The notes beneath the pieces are model-generated. The model searched no databases, had not been told where the DNA came from, and saw only the letters and a list, made by a program, of their open reading frames with translations. Positions 1 through 10,816 of a DNA stretch of 64,000 nucleotides are shown piece by piece (the stretch's first letter is position 1; every line of letters starts with the position of its first letter). The DNA is from Salticus scenicus (Eukaryota > Arthropoda > Arachnida > Araneae > Salticidae), in the NCBI GenBank assembly GCA_963930645.1, contig OZ005660.1, forward strand, positions 199,070,427 through 199,134,426. Direction: 5' to 3'. The position numbers and the translations under genes are program-made.

Positions 1-106
1 TATTAACAAGTATAGTAGAATGTTCTTTGGCTTTCGGAAACCGTAGCTAACGAAGGTGTTCTAATGTACGCTTTCTCCCCCCCGTTCTACATGCGAAATC
101 GCCAAG

Positions 107-268
107 TACACTGTTAAAAAAATGCAGAAAAAATACAGAAATTCTCTGTAATTTCAGAAAAAAAGTCGTAAAATACGTTTTGTCTACGTAATTTTTCCGT
201 AATTTCCGCCTTTTTTTCTGAAATTACAGAGAATTTCTGTATTTTTTCTGCATTTTTTTAACAGTGTA
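107..268. mobile_element. Palindromic MITE with TA target duplication
   Basis: A near-perfect inverted repeat: the left arm starts TA-CACTGTTAAAAAAATGCAG and the right arm ends with its reverse complement followed by TA. The arms are about 60-70 bp each around a short AT-rich centre. The TA flanks suggest a Tc1/mariner-type non-autonomous element. There is no coding capacity. The terminal CACTGTTAAAA is shared with the foldback element at 51328-51598. Confidence 0.75.
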
Positions 269-953
269 TATTGTGGCAAACCTTAAAAGCGTCTTACGAT
301 ACGACGCGTGCCATTTTGAAAGTGAATGTGATGTGAAAGAAGATGAATATCGCTTTCCTGTTAAAATGGTACGAAAGTTTTCTGACATTTTACGTAATTT
401 CCAAACAACTTGCTAGCTGGTAAGTTCCCTTAAAAGCTCAAAGTTATAATATTCTTTGGTTTTGGGTGTGTTTACCTGCTAGCATAATATTAAAAATTAC
501 AGAGTTTTCGTCTAATTGTGGATGCTGTATTTATTTAAACAAGATTTTTCAAGTAATGAAGTGAGTGTTTCTTTTTCCCTTCTTTAATTTTATGTTTGAT
601 TTCTTGCCTTAAATTTTCAGGGGTCGATCTAACTTTAAATATTTAATACTCTTTTTTAAAACTGTACTTTTGTAAAATTTTACTTTTTTCATATTTACTG
701 AAAAAATAATCTATATATAATGTTATATAACATGCACTAAAGTTTTATACAGCTTCTCAGAATAAAGGTTTTATATACAGAATTTGCAGCAATTTTAATT
801 AACTGATGTTGAGATGTCATGTAAAAATCTCTGAAAGTGAGTAATGAGAGCATCACCTGTCTGCTGATACACACTCTTAACTAATTCAGCATTCGTTTTT
901 ATATTGGTTGTCTCACATATTATATTTTGTGCAGTTGTATGTACTATGAAATT
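269..953. other. AT-rich stretch without recognisable gene
   Basis: No ORF with recognisable content, no RNA gene and no clear repeat was seen here. It is ordinary AT-rich non-coding DNA. Confidence 0.5.
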
Positions 954-957
954 TAGC

Positions 958-1015
958 TTTCCTCGAAAAACGGAAGTTGAAAATTTTTACGAATCTAATA
1001 TTTTCGTATATTGAG
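958..1015 (+). repeat. Short copy of a dispersed retroelement tail
   Basis: Contains GTTGAAAATTTTTACGAATC followed by a TAATATTTTCGTATATTGA-like hairpin tail. The same motif and tail ends the longer repeat at 4430-5000, so this is probably a truncated 3' end of that family. Confidence 0.5.
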
Positions 1016-1234
1016 TGTTAAAAAAGTAATAAAATTAGTAATAAAAAAAGTCTAAAATTTAAGTAAAAAAGAATGTTCCATTTTTTTTTTTTTTTATTGT
1101 TAATTTTTTCTTTTTAAAATTGTTAGCAATATTTTAGAAACAAAAATTCAATGGATATACGGAGATAGCTATTTTTCTTGGATTTCAACGTTTATAAGAC
1201 ATAAGAAAAGCCGTTTAAAACTGATATAAAAAGC

Positions 1235-1340
1235 ACGACAGTATTGCGATTCTGAACAACCATTTTACAACATTTTTTTTTTTTTAGGTTATAAAAAAAA
1301 CGACAGTATTGCGTTTTCGTACAACCCTTTTACAACGGTT
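1235..1340. repeat. 66-bp tandem duplication
   Basis: The motif CGACAGTATTGCG followed by ACAACC and TTTTACAAC occurs at 1235 and again at 1301, a period of 66 bp. The two units differ by a few substitutions and by T-run length. Confidence 0.7.
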
Positions 1341-1653
1341 TTTTTTTACGTTGTAAAATGTATTAAAACAACCGTTGAAAGATGAGGAAATCAACGAGAC
1401 ATATTTTCAGATTATTAACGTTACGGAAAAACTATAATTCAACGGAATGCATTGCCGTTTGTTCAACGTTGAAAATACCATACTGTGCTACCTGGGATTG
1501 CTCAGAAAATTATTGCGATGTCGAGATGAAGGAATTCTGCGTCTTTCGACACCGGTTTGAGGCTCTGCAAACGACAGACGCGGAGCTTTAGCTGTCATAA
1601 CGCGTTTTTCAAAGACACACACAAACAGATGCGCACAGAATTTAATAATAGTA

Positions 1654-1674
1654 CTAGCGGGCTTCGCCCGCTAG
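1654..1674. other. Perfect GC-rich hairpin beside a tandem array
   Basis: The 9-bp stem CTAGCGGGC / GCCCGCTAG has a 3-nt loop. It stands out in AT-rich DNA and lies about 100 bp before the GC-rich tandem array at 1766-2475. It may mark that array's end or be part of it. Confidence 0.6.
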
Positions 1675-1765
1675 CGGTTCAGTATTTTCAAATGAATCAC
1701 TATAATTAATGAATCACTACAGTAACTTTTAATCTTAAGAAAAGAAATTAAAAAAAATAATAATT

Positions 1766-2475
1766 TCTGATCGGGTAAAGAGTCGGCCCGGGTCTCCACT
1801 GCCTTCGGCAGCGCAGTCTCGTGCGCGCGCACAAGTTAAGGGATACACGCGCTGCGCGTGCGTATTCCTTCGTGACACTTCGTGCCCGATAAAAAGAAAA
1901 TCATTTCAGATCGGGAAAAAACTCACACCGGGACCCCACTGCCTTCGGCTGCGCAGACCCATGCGCGACGATTGAAGATGTACGTGCGCTGCTCGCAGAT
2001 ATTCCTTCTAAAATCAAATTTAAAAAAGAAAATTTAAAAAATCTTTTCTCATCGGGTACAAAGTTGGAACGGGTCCCAACTGCCTTCGGCAGCACAGTCC
2101 CGTGCGGGCTGCACGTGCACAAATTAAGGGATACACGCGCTACGCACGCGTATTCCTTTACTGACCTTTCTTCCCCCCGAAAAAAATCATTTCTGAGCGG
2201 GTAAAAACTCACACCGGGTCCTCACTGCCTTCGGCAGCGCAAAACCCATGCGCGCTGCGCGCGCACGTGTGAAGGTATACGAGTGCTGCGAGCACATATT
2301 CCTTCTAAAATCAAATTTTTATTCTTAAATTTTTTTTTAAAATCATTTCTCATCGGGTACAAAGTTGGACCGGGTCCCCATTGCCTTCGGCAGCGCAGTC
2401 CCGTACGCGCGGCGCGCACACAAGTTAGGGGATACGCGCGCGGTGCACGCCTATTTCTTCCCCCCTTTCAGCCCC
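1766..2475. repeat. GC-rich tandem array, five units of about 140-156 bp
   Basis: Five units are marked by a (T)CGGG(T/A) motif at 1771, 1911, 2052, 2197 and 2353 (steps 140, 141, 145, 156). Each carries CTGCCTTCGGC(A/T)G, a stable hairpin with a TTC loop, then GC-rich inverted motifs such as GTGCGCGCGCAC, and then a TATTCCTT-type end. Units 2 and 4 share ACTCACACCGGG, while units 3 and 5 share ACAAAGTTGGACCGGGTCCC. This suggests a two-unit higher-order repeat. ORFs across the array are by-products of the low stop density and are not genes. Confidence 0.85.
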
Positions 2476-3030
2476 CCCCCTCCCCAATTAACCTACATAC
2501 ACCAATTTTGAACGGTCTAACTCAATTAGATGAGATGCAAAAGAAAACCTAATCAGGACACCTCAAAACGTGTAAATCTGGTGAAAACTTCCTATAATAT
2601 AAAAGAACTTTAAAATATCTTACGAATGATGTATTAAAATAATTTAATCATAATTAGAAATTGAAAATCAAAAAATCCTTACAAATAAGATACCAAATGA
2701 AAGGGGTGATTTTTCTGAATCTGTCAGATAAAACAACTTATCGATCGGGCAGTTACATTTTTTAAAATTAACTAAAGTATGAAAATTAGGTGACAACTTG
2801 CGTTCACACGCGGAAAGGGTCCAGGGAAATCTTTCAGTCTTTTTAAGCGTGACAGAATGAGTGAGTGATGAGCATAACTATATATATGCTGATTACTATC
2901 CGTTGGCAAAATCACTGGAATGAAAATTCAACCATATACACCAATTTCTCTAAATAAGTATGTATAGTTGATAGTTAATATTATGAATACAGTGTTCTGA
3001 ACGTGAATCAACCAATTTTTGAACATAAAA
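2476..3030. other. Non-coding, no feature beyond a short retroelement-tail match
   Basis: Starts with a C-rich run. Near 2560 a CTCAAAACGTGTAAATC motif matches part of the dispersed repeat at 4430-5000. No gene was seen. Confidence 0.45.
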
Positions 3031-3034
3031 AATA

Positions 3035-3345
3035 TAAAACTTTGAACAAACATCATAAAATGTAAGAACTCACAGCCTCTGTTTTGGGTCAAAAGACAAC
3101 ACAACCCTTCGTCAGGCGAACAAAGTAGGCACGAGTGCTGCAAACAAAATGGCAACACACCACCTGAAAACAACTGTTGCAAGTTCTTACATTTTATGGT
3201 GTTCATTCAAAGTTTTTTGGTGTGTTGCCGCTTTGTTTGCAGCAGTCTACCTACTTTGTTTGCCTGGTGAAAGTTTGTGTTGTCTTTCGGCCCGAAATAA
3301 TGGCAGCTAGAGCTTGTATTTTTTGGGGCTTATTCAAATTTTTTT
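3035..3345. mobile_element. Rearranged foldback MITE (CACCATAAAATG family)
   Basis: The left arm runs from CTTTGAACAAACATCATAAA through CAGGCGAACAAAGTAGGCAC. Then comes a short reversed stub (about 3173-3215), and then another right arm with the inverted GTTTGCAGCAGTCTACC...CCTGGTGAAAG and GGCCCGAAA motifs. It is related to 60967-61712 and 61758-62034. The extra internal stub suggests a recombinant or nested pair rather than a simple palindrome. Confidence 0.7.
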
Positions 3346-3575
3346 ACCTATTATTTTTAAACACCAGTTCTGTGTTGCTATTTTATAATTCATTTTTAGA
3401 ACATGTCTGCCTGTTGTGCCTGTTAGTAAAGTTTTGTGGACACCGCATCTATTGAACCAATGTACAAAATTTTTCCAAAACTTAATATTTGTATCAGAAA
3501 AATCTATGTTACACAATGAAACTTAATGCAATATTTGCAATTCATTTTTCTTTTTTATAGATATGTACTACATAC

Positions 3576-3610
<35 letters not shown>

Positions 3611-4164
3611 GATACAAATTTTTATTTGCGTATGACGCCTTATCATAAAGACCTTTTCAGAAAACAGCTGAAAAACTGCTCATTTAATCATCGATATCTC
3701 TATGAATTTTCATGATATTCAACTGTATTTTTTTTTTAAATAAGATGCTCTACACAGTTGAGTATTAAACAATGTCAAAGTTTTTTTGTTAAAATCTGCG
3801 CATGCACAGTAAAAAAATTTTTCACTCAAACTATCACGATTTTTTTTTTTTTTTTTTTTTTGAATTTTAATCATATTTGTTTTAAACTATAGCATAATGA
3901 TTTAGGGATATGTTGTCATGTTTTCCAAAAGTTTCAAGAAATTTCGAGAAAAACCTTTGGAGTTATAAAGTAAAAACTTGTGAAATTTTTTTGCCTTTTT
4001 TAATAAAATATTAATAACTCTAAATATTCAAGCAATCCTCACAAAACAATATACTATATATACTATAGAACTGTATACTATAGAAACGAGTATAGAACTA
4101 TATACTATAGAATATATACCATATACTATAGAAACATATAAAATATAACATTTATAACAATATC
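3346..4164. other. AT-rich DNA with long homopolymers
   Basis: No gene. A run of about 27 A near 3580-3607, a run of about 21 T near 3839-3861, and a short TATACTATAGAA-like cluster near 4050-4135. Confidence 0.5.
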
Positions 4165-4318
4165 AACTAGTATGTTGTGTCAACCACATGACTTTTCTAT
4201 ATTTTCCTATACAAATTCACTCAGTAAAAATAATTTATTAAAATTATTAAAATATTATCTTCCATGAAAATACAGACGATTTCCATATTAGAGAAGTAAT
4301 ATAACACTAAATATCCAA
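4165..4318 (-). repeat. Dispersed repeat, copy 1 (reverse)
   Basis: The reverse complement matches 28965-29265 and about 41690-41880. Shared blocks include GGATATTTAGTGTTAT, the region around ATCGTCTG(C/T)AT, and ACAACATACTA. The family is unknown to me. No coding sequence. Confidence 0.6.
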
Positions 4319-4429
4319 AAAAAAAAAAAAAAAAAAGTCAATGTTATTCTCAATATTACATTTTTTTTTTTTTTTTTTTTTTTGTTAAAAATGAAATGAA
4401 ATGATAACTTTATTTTAAATTATAACTGA

Positions 4430-5000
4430 TCAATGTTTCAATCATTCGTTTTAAAGGTATTGGCGAGCTCTTTTGAAATATATCCAACATGAAAATTTAC
4501 TCCCCTCGAGGGGGACTTCCACCCCAGGTTGGGGAGGAGGCGAGGCTCCTACACACACAATTTTTCTTCTCAGTTGACTATCCGTATTGTAAATAATTCA
4601 TTTAATTTTCATAATGATTATTAAAAAAATGATTCTCTTTATGCAAATTTATACAAAATTTTGTCCTATACCACCATGTTAAAAATTTAGAAAAAGCGGT
4701 ATGGCAACGCAACTTGTAAGGCAATTTTTACCAAACGTTGATAGGCACTAATTTATGTCAAGGTATAACTACATACCAATTTGTATGAATTTCTGTGCGG
4801 TAGTTTTTGAGATACAGTTGCCACAAAATTTTATCACACACACACACAGAGACAGACAGACAGACTGACATTTTCTAAAAAATGTCAAATCGTGTTCTAT
4901 AACTCTCAAAACGTGTAAATCCATCAAAAACCCGAGGTTGAAAATTTTTACGAATCCAATACTTTCTTCTATTGAATATAGAAGAAAGTAAAAATTAGCA
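4430..5000 (+). repeat. Dispersed non-coding repeat with hairpin tail
   Basis: Contains a (CA)n/(ACAG)n microsatellite at about 4834-4870, then CTCAAAACGTGTAAATCCATC and GTTGAAAATTTTTACGAATC. It ends in a palindromic tail in which TACTTTCTTCTAT is answered by ATAGAAGAAAGTA. Partial copies occur at 958-1015 and near 2560. It resembles the 3' end of a non-autonomous retroelement. This is my reading of its structure; I cannot name the family. Confidence 0.55.
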
Positions 5001-5149
5001 GATGAATCGACATTTTTCCAGCTGCAGGTAATCACAAACACTTCTTATTTTATTGGATTTATTGTTATTCCTCTAAGGACCTTCGTGAAAAAAATATTTT
5101 CTGAAAAATATGAGTAAAGACCCAAGATTCAAGAATAACACATGAAATA

Positions 5150-5400
5150 ATAAATTGCTCACTTTAAAAATTTAAGTGATGTTATTTTTCATGATTTAGG
5201 GGAAGGGGCGAGATGAAATTTCTTGCGGTTAATTTAGATTACTCTTTTTTTTACTTGTTGCATTGGAATTTTAAAATACAACTTGTTGTTACAAAACACT
5301 TTTAAAGAAAAAATAAATAAATAAGTTAAATAAGTGTGGGTTTTGCTTTGTACAGAGAGTGAGCTTCATTTTTATTTAATTATTGGCGAATAGATTCAAA

Positions 5401-5431
<31 letters not shown>

Positions 5432-5616
5432 CACTTTTAAGAATTTGAACTTTGTGTAGAAAATGAATTTGAATATTTTGGGGGAGGGGATGGGCAGGTT
5501 GCTATAATGAACTAATTGTTGGAATTTTTATTTAAAAATGCACCCAATTTTTAAAGTCTTTTTGTGCATCCCAATCAAATCTGTTGAACCGTAATATCTA
5601 CATGTTTTAGAGTCCA
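5150..5616 (+). repeat. Unclassified dispersed repeat, copy 1
   Basis: Aligns by eye over about 450 bp with 62415-62860. Shared blocks are TTTCATGATTTA, TTCTTGCGGTTAATTTA, GCATTGGAATTTTAAAATA, GGGTTTTG(C/T)TTTGTACA, and at the end ACATGTTTTAGAGTCCAA. The match stops just after the last block, where the BEL/Pao sequence starts, so that element probably inserted here or is joined here by deletion. A run of about 31 T lies at 5401-5431. Confidence 0.65.
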
Positions 5617-5639
5617 AGTTAATAGTAAGATTTCAAAAT

Positions 5640-6555
5640 TTGATACTCAGAATAAATCCGAAAATTCTATCTTAAATTCAGTTTCGGTTTCAGAGAATTC
5701 TATAGTGCGTTTGCTAAAAATTTCTTTACCCACTTTTGCGGGAGAAATACTCGCTTTGCTTTCATTTAAAGATATTTTTAGAGCCAGCATAGATCAAAAC
5801 GTAAACTTATCAGATGGTATGAAGTTGCAGTATTTAAAATCAGCTTTAAGAGGTATTTGCAGTATTCAGCCTTTAGAATTGTTCAAACAATTTCAATAAC
5901 AGATTCTAATTATAAATTAGCGTGGTCTCTACTTGAAGAAAGATATTCGAATAAACGAGAACAAATTTATGCGCATCTCAAAAGATTTATAAACATTTCC
6001 GTTATTCAGAATGAGTCAGCATCTGCGATTCTAAATTTAATTGATATGACAAGTGAAGATGTTAGATCATTGGAATGTTTAGATAAAAAATTGGAAGGTT
6101 TTTCATCAACTATTTTTGCTTTTATTTTAAGTCAAAAGCTAGATCAAAATACTAAGTTATGGTGGGAAAGAAATTTAAAAAAGGACACATTACCTAATAT
6201 TACTGAATTATTAGATTTCCTTAAAGATTATGCAAGAACATTAAATGCAACGAAAACTTCAGTAACTCCTAAACGAAACAATCCAAAAATTTCGTCAATG
6301 GTATCATTTGTAAATGATAAAAGTGAAAATATCTGTAAACTGTGTAAGGCTGAACATAAATTGTTTAAATGCTATAAATTCCAAAAATTAAGTGTGAAAG
6401 ATAGGTTCGAGTTTGTAAAAAAATAAAGCCTATGTTTTTGTTGCTTTGGCAATCACAGTGTGAGAAATTGCCTTTCTAATTATTTTTGCAAAGTTTGTAA
6501 AAAGAAACATAATTCTTTAATTTGTTTTGATCGAGAAAAATCTCCGTTCCTTATG
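5640..6555 (+). pseudogene. BEL/Pao gag (DUF1759-like plus zinc knuckles), broken
   Basis: Gag is the structural capsid/nucleocapsid protein. The start, with LPTFAGE and LSDGMKLQYLKSALRG-like motifs, lies in one frame up to 5899. The rest (5857-6426) is in another frame, so there is a frameshift near 5880. The middle carries the DUF1759-type helical region with WWERNLKK. The first CCHC knuckle is C-x2-C-x4-H-x4-C near residues 163-174 of the second frame. After a TAA at 6424 the same frame continues with two more cysteine/histidine knuckles (about 6439-6525). BEL/Pao gags commonly have three knuckles, which supports a single original gag that has acquired a frameshift and a stop. The apparent start codons in these frames are not ATG, so no true start is visible. 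Confidence 0.85.
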
Positions 6556-6659
6556 AATAAGAAAAATTATGAGATTGCGCCGTCGTCTGATTAAACGTTT
6601 AACTTCAACGAGTCTGCAAATTCTCAGGAACTTAATGCTAATGCGATTTCTTTTGAAAG

Positions 6660-7425
6660 TAAAAATGAAAACGCATGTTTTATGGCATCGACTAGTCATA
6701 ATAATAATATTGTGAAGAAAGTATTATTATCTACTGCCATGGTTCTTATTAAGGATAATGAGGGAAAAATATATCAAGCGAGAACTTTATTAGATAATGG
6801 AAGTATGATTCACCTTTGCATATCTAGATTAGCTGAAAAGCTTCAGTTGCAAAAAGAAAATGTAAATTTATCAGTAGGTTGTTTAGAAGGAATTTCATCT
6901 ACTGTGAAATCAAAAATGAGTGCCATAATCTCTAATGTAGATAAATCCTTTAGTCGTAAGTTGGAGTTTTATATAGTTCCAAACATTACTCATTTAATAC
7001 CTTCAATGTAGATTGATTTGCATAATGTGGCAATGCCAAAAAATATTAAGTTAGCCGACCCAGAATTCTATGAACCAAGAAAAATTGAGTTGCTCCTTGG
7101 TTCGGAGATATTTTTTGATTTAATTAGATCAGGACAAATTTATGTACCTAATACAAATTTAGTTTTACAAAATTCTGTATTTGGGTACTTAATGGGTGGT
7201 AGTATTGAAAGTTTTCGAGATGATCAAATGCCAGCACACTGTGGATTTATTCATGAAAATGTCGAGACACAATTGAAATTTTTTTTTGATTTAGAATCAA
7301 TTGGGATTAAAAATGATCCGCACTGTTACGATGAAGATAAAGCACTTGAGATTTTTAATGAAACTGTTAGTTTTAAAAATGGTCGATATACTGTTAGCTT
7401 ACCTTGGAAGAAGAATTCCAATTAA
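6660..7425 (+). pseudogene. BEL/Pao aspartic protease region (DUF1758-like), broken
   Basis: A retropepsin that cleaves the gag-pol polyprotein. The catalytic motif reads LLDNGS (residues about 37-42 of the first segment) where D-S/T-G is usual; the aspartate is kept but the next residue is N. A stop (TAG at 7009-7011) ends the first segment. The downstream segment (7018-7425) keeps the conserved ELLLGSE and the FGYLMGG motif typical of the C-terminal part of this domain. An A-run at about 7450 separates it from the RT and shifts the frame. Clearly non-functional. Confidence 0.85.
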
Positions 7426-7487
7426 TTAGAGAATAATTTTGATGTGGCAAAAAAAAAAAAAAAAGGTTAAAAGGCCTAGAAAGAAGA

Positions 7488-8267
7488 ATGCAATCTGATA
7501 ATTCATTATATCAAAGATATAGGGATATCTTGAATGAATACTTAGATCAGGATATGATAGAAAAGGTTCCTGATACTTTAAAACCAGTGAATAGACCGGA
7601 TTTTTATCTCCCTCACCAGGCTGATGTGTATAGAGAAAAAAGTATCACTACAAAAATGCGTGTTGTTTTGGATGCTAGTTCGCATGAAGTCGGTCAGTTG
7701 TCCCTTAATGATTGTTTATGGCCTGGCATAAATTTAAACTCTAATACATTTCAGTTCCTTATATATTTTAGACTTAACAAAATAGCAATTTTAGCCGACA
7801 TAGAGAAGGCTTTTTTACAAATTGCCTTAGCTGAAAAAGACAGAGATGCAGTTAGATTTCTTTTTGTGAGGAAAATTGACAAGCCAATCATGAATAAGTT
7901 TGATAAACAACTGGAAATATGCAGGTTCAAACGTTTACTCTTTGGAGTGAATTCAAGTCCTTTCTTATTGGCGGCAACCATAAAGCTGCATATTCAAAAA
8001 TTTAGAAATTTGGTTCCTGATGTTTTTGAAGTTCTTGATTCATGTATGCATGTTGATGACCTTATTTCAGGGGCGGATGATACAATGGAAGCCTTAAAAC
8101 TCTCATGTAAAGCTAAAGAAATTATGAGTAAAGCTAGCATGAACTTACGTAAATGGGCGACTAATGATAAAAAGTTGATTGAAAAGTTAAAAGAAAAAAA
8201 TCTTGATATTTATCCATTTTGTTTAAGTGATTCAACTGAAACAAAACTAAAGGTTTTAGGCATATAA
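7488..8267 (+). pseudogene. BEL/Pao reverse transcriptase, broken
   Basis: RNA-dependent DNA polymerase domain. Recognisable motifs are the palm strand RVVLDAS (about residues 58-64), ADIEKAFLQI with the first catalytic aspartate (about 103-112), RLLFGVNSSPFLL (about 149-161), and the active-site HVDDL (about 188-192), where YVDD/YMDD is usual. The open frame ends at 8265 just after a conserved KVLGI. The domain continues in another frame after that, so it is frameshifted. H in place of Y at the catalytic box may be decay or a lineage variant. Confidence 0.9.
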
Positions 8268-8269
8268 TG

Positions 8270-8960
8270 GAATATTGAAAAAAATTGTTTGAGTATAGAG
8301 ATTGCTTGTTTGATAGATTCTTTAAGACGAAAGAAAAATACTAAGCGATTTATTCTTCAGACAGCTGGAAAGCTTTATGATCCATTGGGTTTTTATTATG
8401 CCCTTTACTGTCAGGCTAAAAAATTTATTGCAGAAGTTATGGCTACTGAAACTGCCTTGGGATGCTGAACTTCTTCCTGACATCAATGATGAGTGGTCGT
8501 AGTGGTGTAGTGAAGTTTCGGAACTGAGTAAAATTAAAGTTCCAAGATTTGTTTTGGAATCATATCAAGCAGACGCAGAAGTTCATGTTTTTTCCGATGC
8601 AAGTCAAAAATCTTATGGAGCAGTTGTATATGTTAAAGTGATGAGTCATGAACAAATTTCTGTACATTTGATGACTTCTAAAAGTAGAGTCGCACCAGTA
8701 AAGAAGATATCCTTTCCTCGTCTAGAATTACTTGGTGCACTTATTGCTGCAAGACTAGGAACTGAAACAAAAAAAAATTTGGATCGTAAATTATCATCTA
8801 ATATCTTCTTTTAGAGTGATTCCAAAGTCACGTTATACTGGATCAAAAGATCCAGCAAAAGATGGAAATCATTTGTCCAAAATCGTGTAGATGAAATTCA
8901 AAAATTGACTGATCCGGATTCTTGGTTTTATTGCTCAACCAAAACTAATCCTGCTGATCT
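8270..8960 (+). pseudogene. BEL/Pao connection and RNase H region (Peptidase_A17-like), broken
   Basis: The 8270-8550 part, in another frame, encodes the TAGKLYDPLGF-like connection typical of Pao elements, with stops. From 8554 the RNase H-like fold is visible: VFSDASQKSYGAV (first acidic residue), FPRLELLGAL (second), then after a single in-frame TAG (8812-8814) SDSKVTLYWIK (third) and NPADLLTRG (fourth). These are the D-E-D-D positions expected for RNase H. The single stop breaks an otherwise continuous frame that runs on into the integrase. Confidence 0.85.
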
Positions 8961-10146
8961 CTTAACGCGTGGAATTAGTACTGTCTCTCTAGTGAATAGT
9001 GACAGGTGGTGGACAGGCGCAGAATTTTTGATGGAGCCACAATTTTTTGAACAGTGTATGTCACCTGTGATTCATGAAGCTGAGTGTTTGACCCAAAATG
9101 AGAAAGAATTTTGCTTGAACGAGACTAGAACTTCTACTGACAATAACTGTTGTGAAACAACTATGACAATATGTGAAACTTCGAACACTTTTAACGATCT
9201 TTTAAATCTGAGTAACAGTTATTATAAAATAATTAATGTTCTTTCTTATATTTTTAGATTTATTTATAATTGCAGAAATAAACTGAAGAAAACTGGACCT
9301 TTAAAGTTGGATGAAGTGCAGGTAGTCGAAGTCCTTATTAAACATGAACAAAAAGTCCTGTCAGGTAAAAGGGACATATCAGGTAAATTAAAATATTTGA
9401 ATCCCTTCGTGGATGAGAAAGGGATAATTCGTGTAGGTGGACGGCTTGAAAAAACCTCTTTGCCATTTTCTCAAAAACATCCTGTAATCCGGCCAAAAAA
9501 TTGTAGATTAAGTAAAATTTATTTTTCTAATGTACATAAAAGATTACTGCATATTGGGCCTCAAGGACTGCTGAATGCAGTACGGTTAAAGTTTTGGCCA
9601 TTGGGTGGCCGAGATTTGGCACGAAAAACAACTCACCTGTGTGTGACCTGTTTTAAATGCAAACCCATTTTATCATCACAAATTATGGGGAACTTACCAT
9701 ACGAACGTGTGAATAGGGCACCTCCATTTAGTATAACGGGATTAGACCTGTGTGGTCCATTTTTTGTTACCTATAAAAATCAAAGAAAAGGTACTTTAAA
9801 TAAAGTTTATATTTGTATTGGTATATGTTTTTCTACTAAGGCCATCCATCTTGAACTATTATCAGATCTGACTTCCGATGCTTTAATCGCCACACTAAAA
9901 CGTTTTACCAGTAGACAAGGCAAATATTCCAAAATTTATACTGATAATGCTACTAATTTTGTAGAGTCAAATTCGAAATTGAAAAGATTTCATAAGTTAA
10001 TTAACTTTCCCGATGAAAATTTAGCTAATTATTTTTCATCCGAGAGTATTGATTGGAATTTCATACCTCCCAAATCCCCTCATATTGGAGGACTTTGGGA
10101 AGCTGGCGTGAAATCAGTGAAACATCATCTCAAAAGAGCATTTTAA
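8961..10146 (+). pseudogene. BEL/Pao integrase
   Basis: DDE integrase that inserts the cDNA into host DNA. An N-terminal zinc-binding region (HKRLLH... then CVTCFKC, about 9530-9660) is followed by the catalytic core with D in TGLDLCGPF (about 9738), D in YTDNATNF (about 9940) and E in GGLWEAGVK (about 10090). The open stretch ends at a TAA at 10144-10146, before the C-terminal domain. The stretch is continuous for some 400 codons, making it the best-preserved part of this element. Confidence 0.9.
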
Positions 10147-10651
10147 ATCTGCATTTTACATATGAAGAATTTGAGACAATTGTGATTCAAGTGGAGGGAA
10201 TATTAAATTCGCGCCCTCTTACTCCATAAAGTATATGACTTAGATAAATTTGATGATTCGACCCCCGGTCACTTTTTAATAGGAAGACCCTTGATAGCTA
10301 TATCTGAGCCACCTATAACTGATATAAATGAAAACCGATTAAGTCGTTGGCAAAAGGTAACTAAAGTTATTTAACTTATTTGGAAAAAAATGGAAGTCTG
10401 ATTATTTAAATACATTACAGGCTAGATCAAAATGGATGGTTGAAAAGAATGATTCAATGGTTGGTCAAATGTGCCTCATTAAAGATGACTTTTTGCCCAT
10501 GAATACATGGCTATTAGGCCGTATCATATCAGTATATCATGGATCTGACGGAAAGGTTAGAGTTATGAAAGTTAAGACCAAATCAGGGGAATTTAAACGA
10601 ACAATTGAAAAAACTCCAGTTTTGCCAATAGAATCTCAAAATAATGATTAA
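10147..10651 (+). pseudogene. BEL/Pao pol C-terminus (DUF5641-like), broken
   Basis: After the integrase core, frames with EGILNSRPLTP-like and FLIGRPL-like motifs occur with stops and shifts (10150-10340). From 10436 to 10651 an open piece has VGQMCLIKDDFLP, WLLGRIISVYHGSDG, VRVMKVKTKSG and the end PVLPIE. This is the DUF5641-like end found after integrase in BEL/Pao pol. No envelope gene follows. Confidence 0.8.
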
Positions 10652-10816
10652 TTGAAATTGAAATATTTTTATGATATTATATAGATACTTGAATATTGTA
10701 TGTTTGTAAACTTAGAATTTCTTTAACTATTTTATTATTTGTATTAATGTTTTGTTGTATTTTAAATTTGTGCTGTAAGTTTATTGAAATTTCTTTAATT
10801 TCAATCCTGGGGAGTA

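Noticed and set aside
1382..1591. 69-codon ORF starting with ATG, moderately GC-rich
   Set aside because: No recognisable motif, no conserved relative in the window and no splice or promoter context; a chance ORF is more likely. A protein search could overturn this.
1901..2552. Several ORFs on both strands
   Set aside because: They run through the GC-rich tandem array, which has few stop codons; their sequence is simply the repeated unit.
2928..3516. Overlapping ORFs on both strands
   Set aside because: They lie in the rearranged foldback MITE and its flank; the matching ORFs on both strands reflect the inverted repeat.
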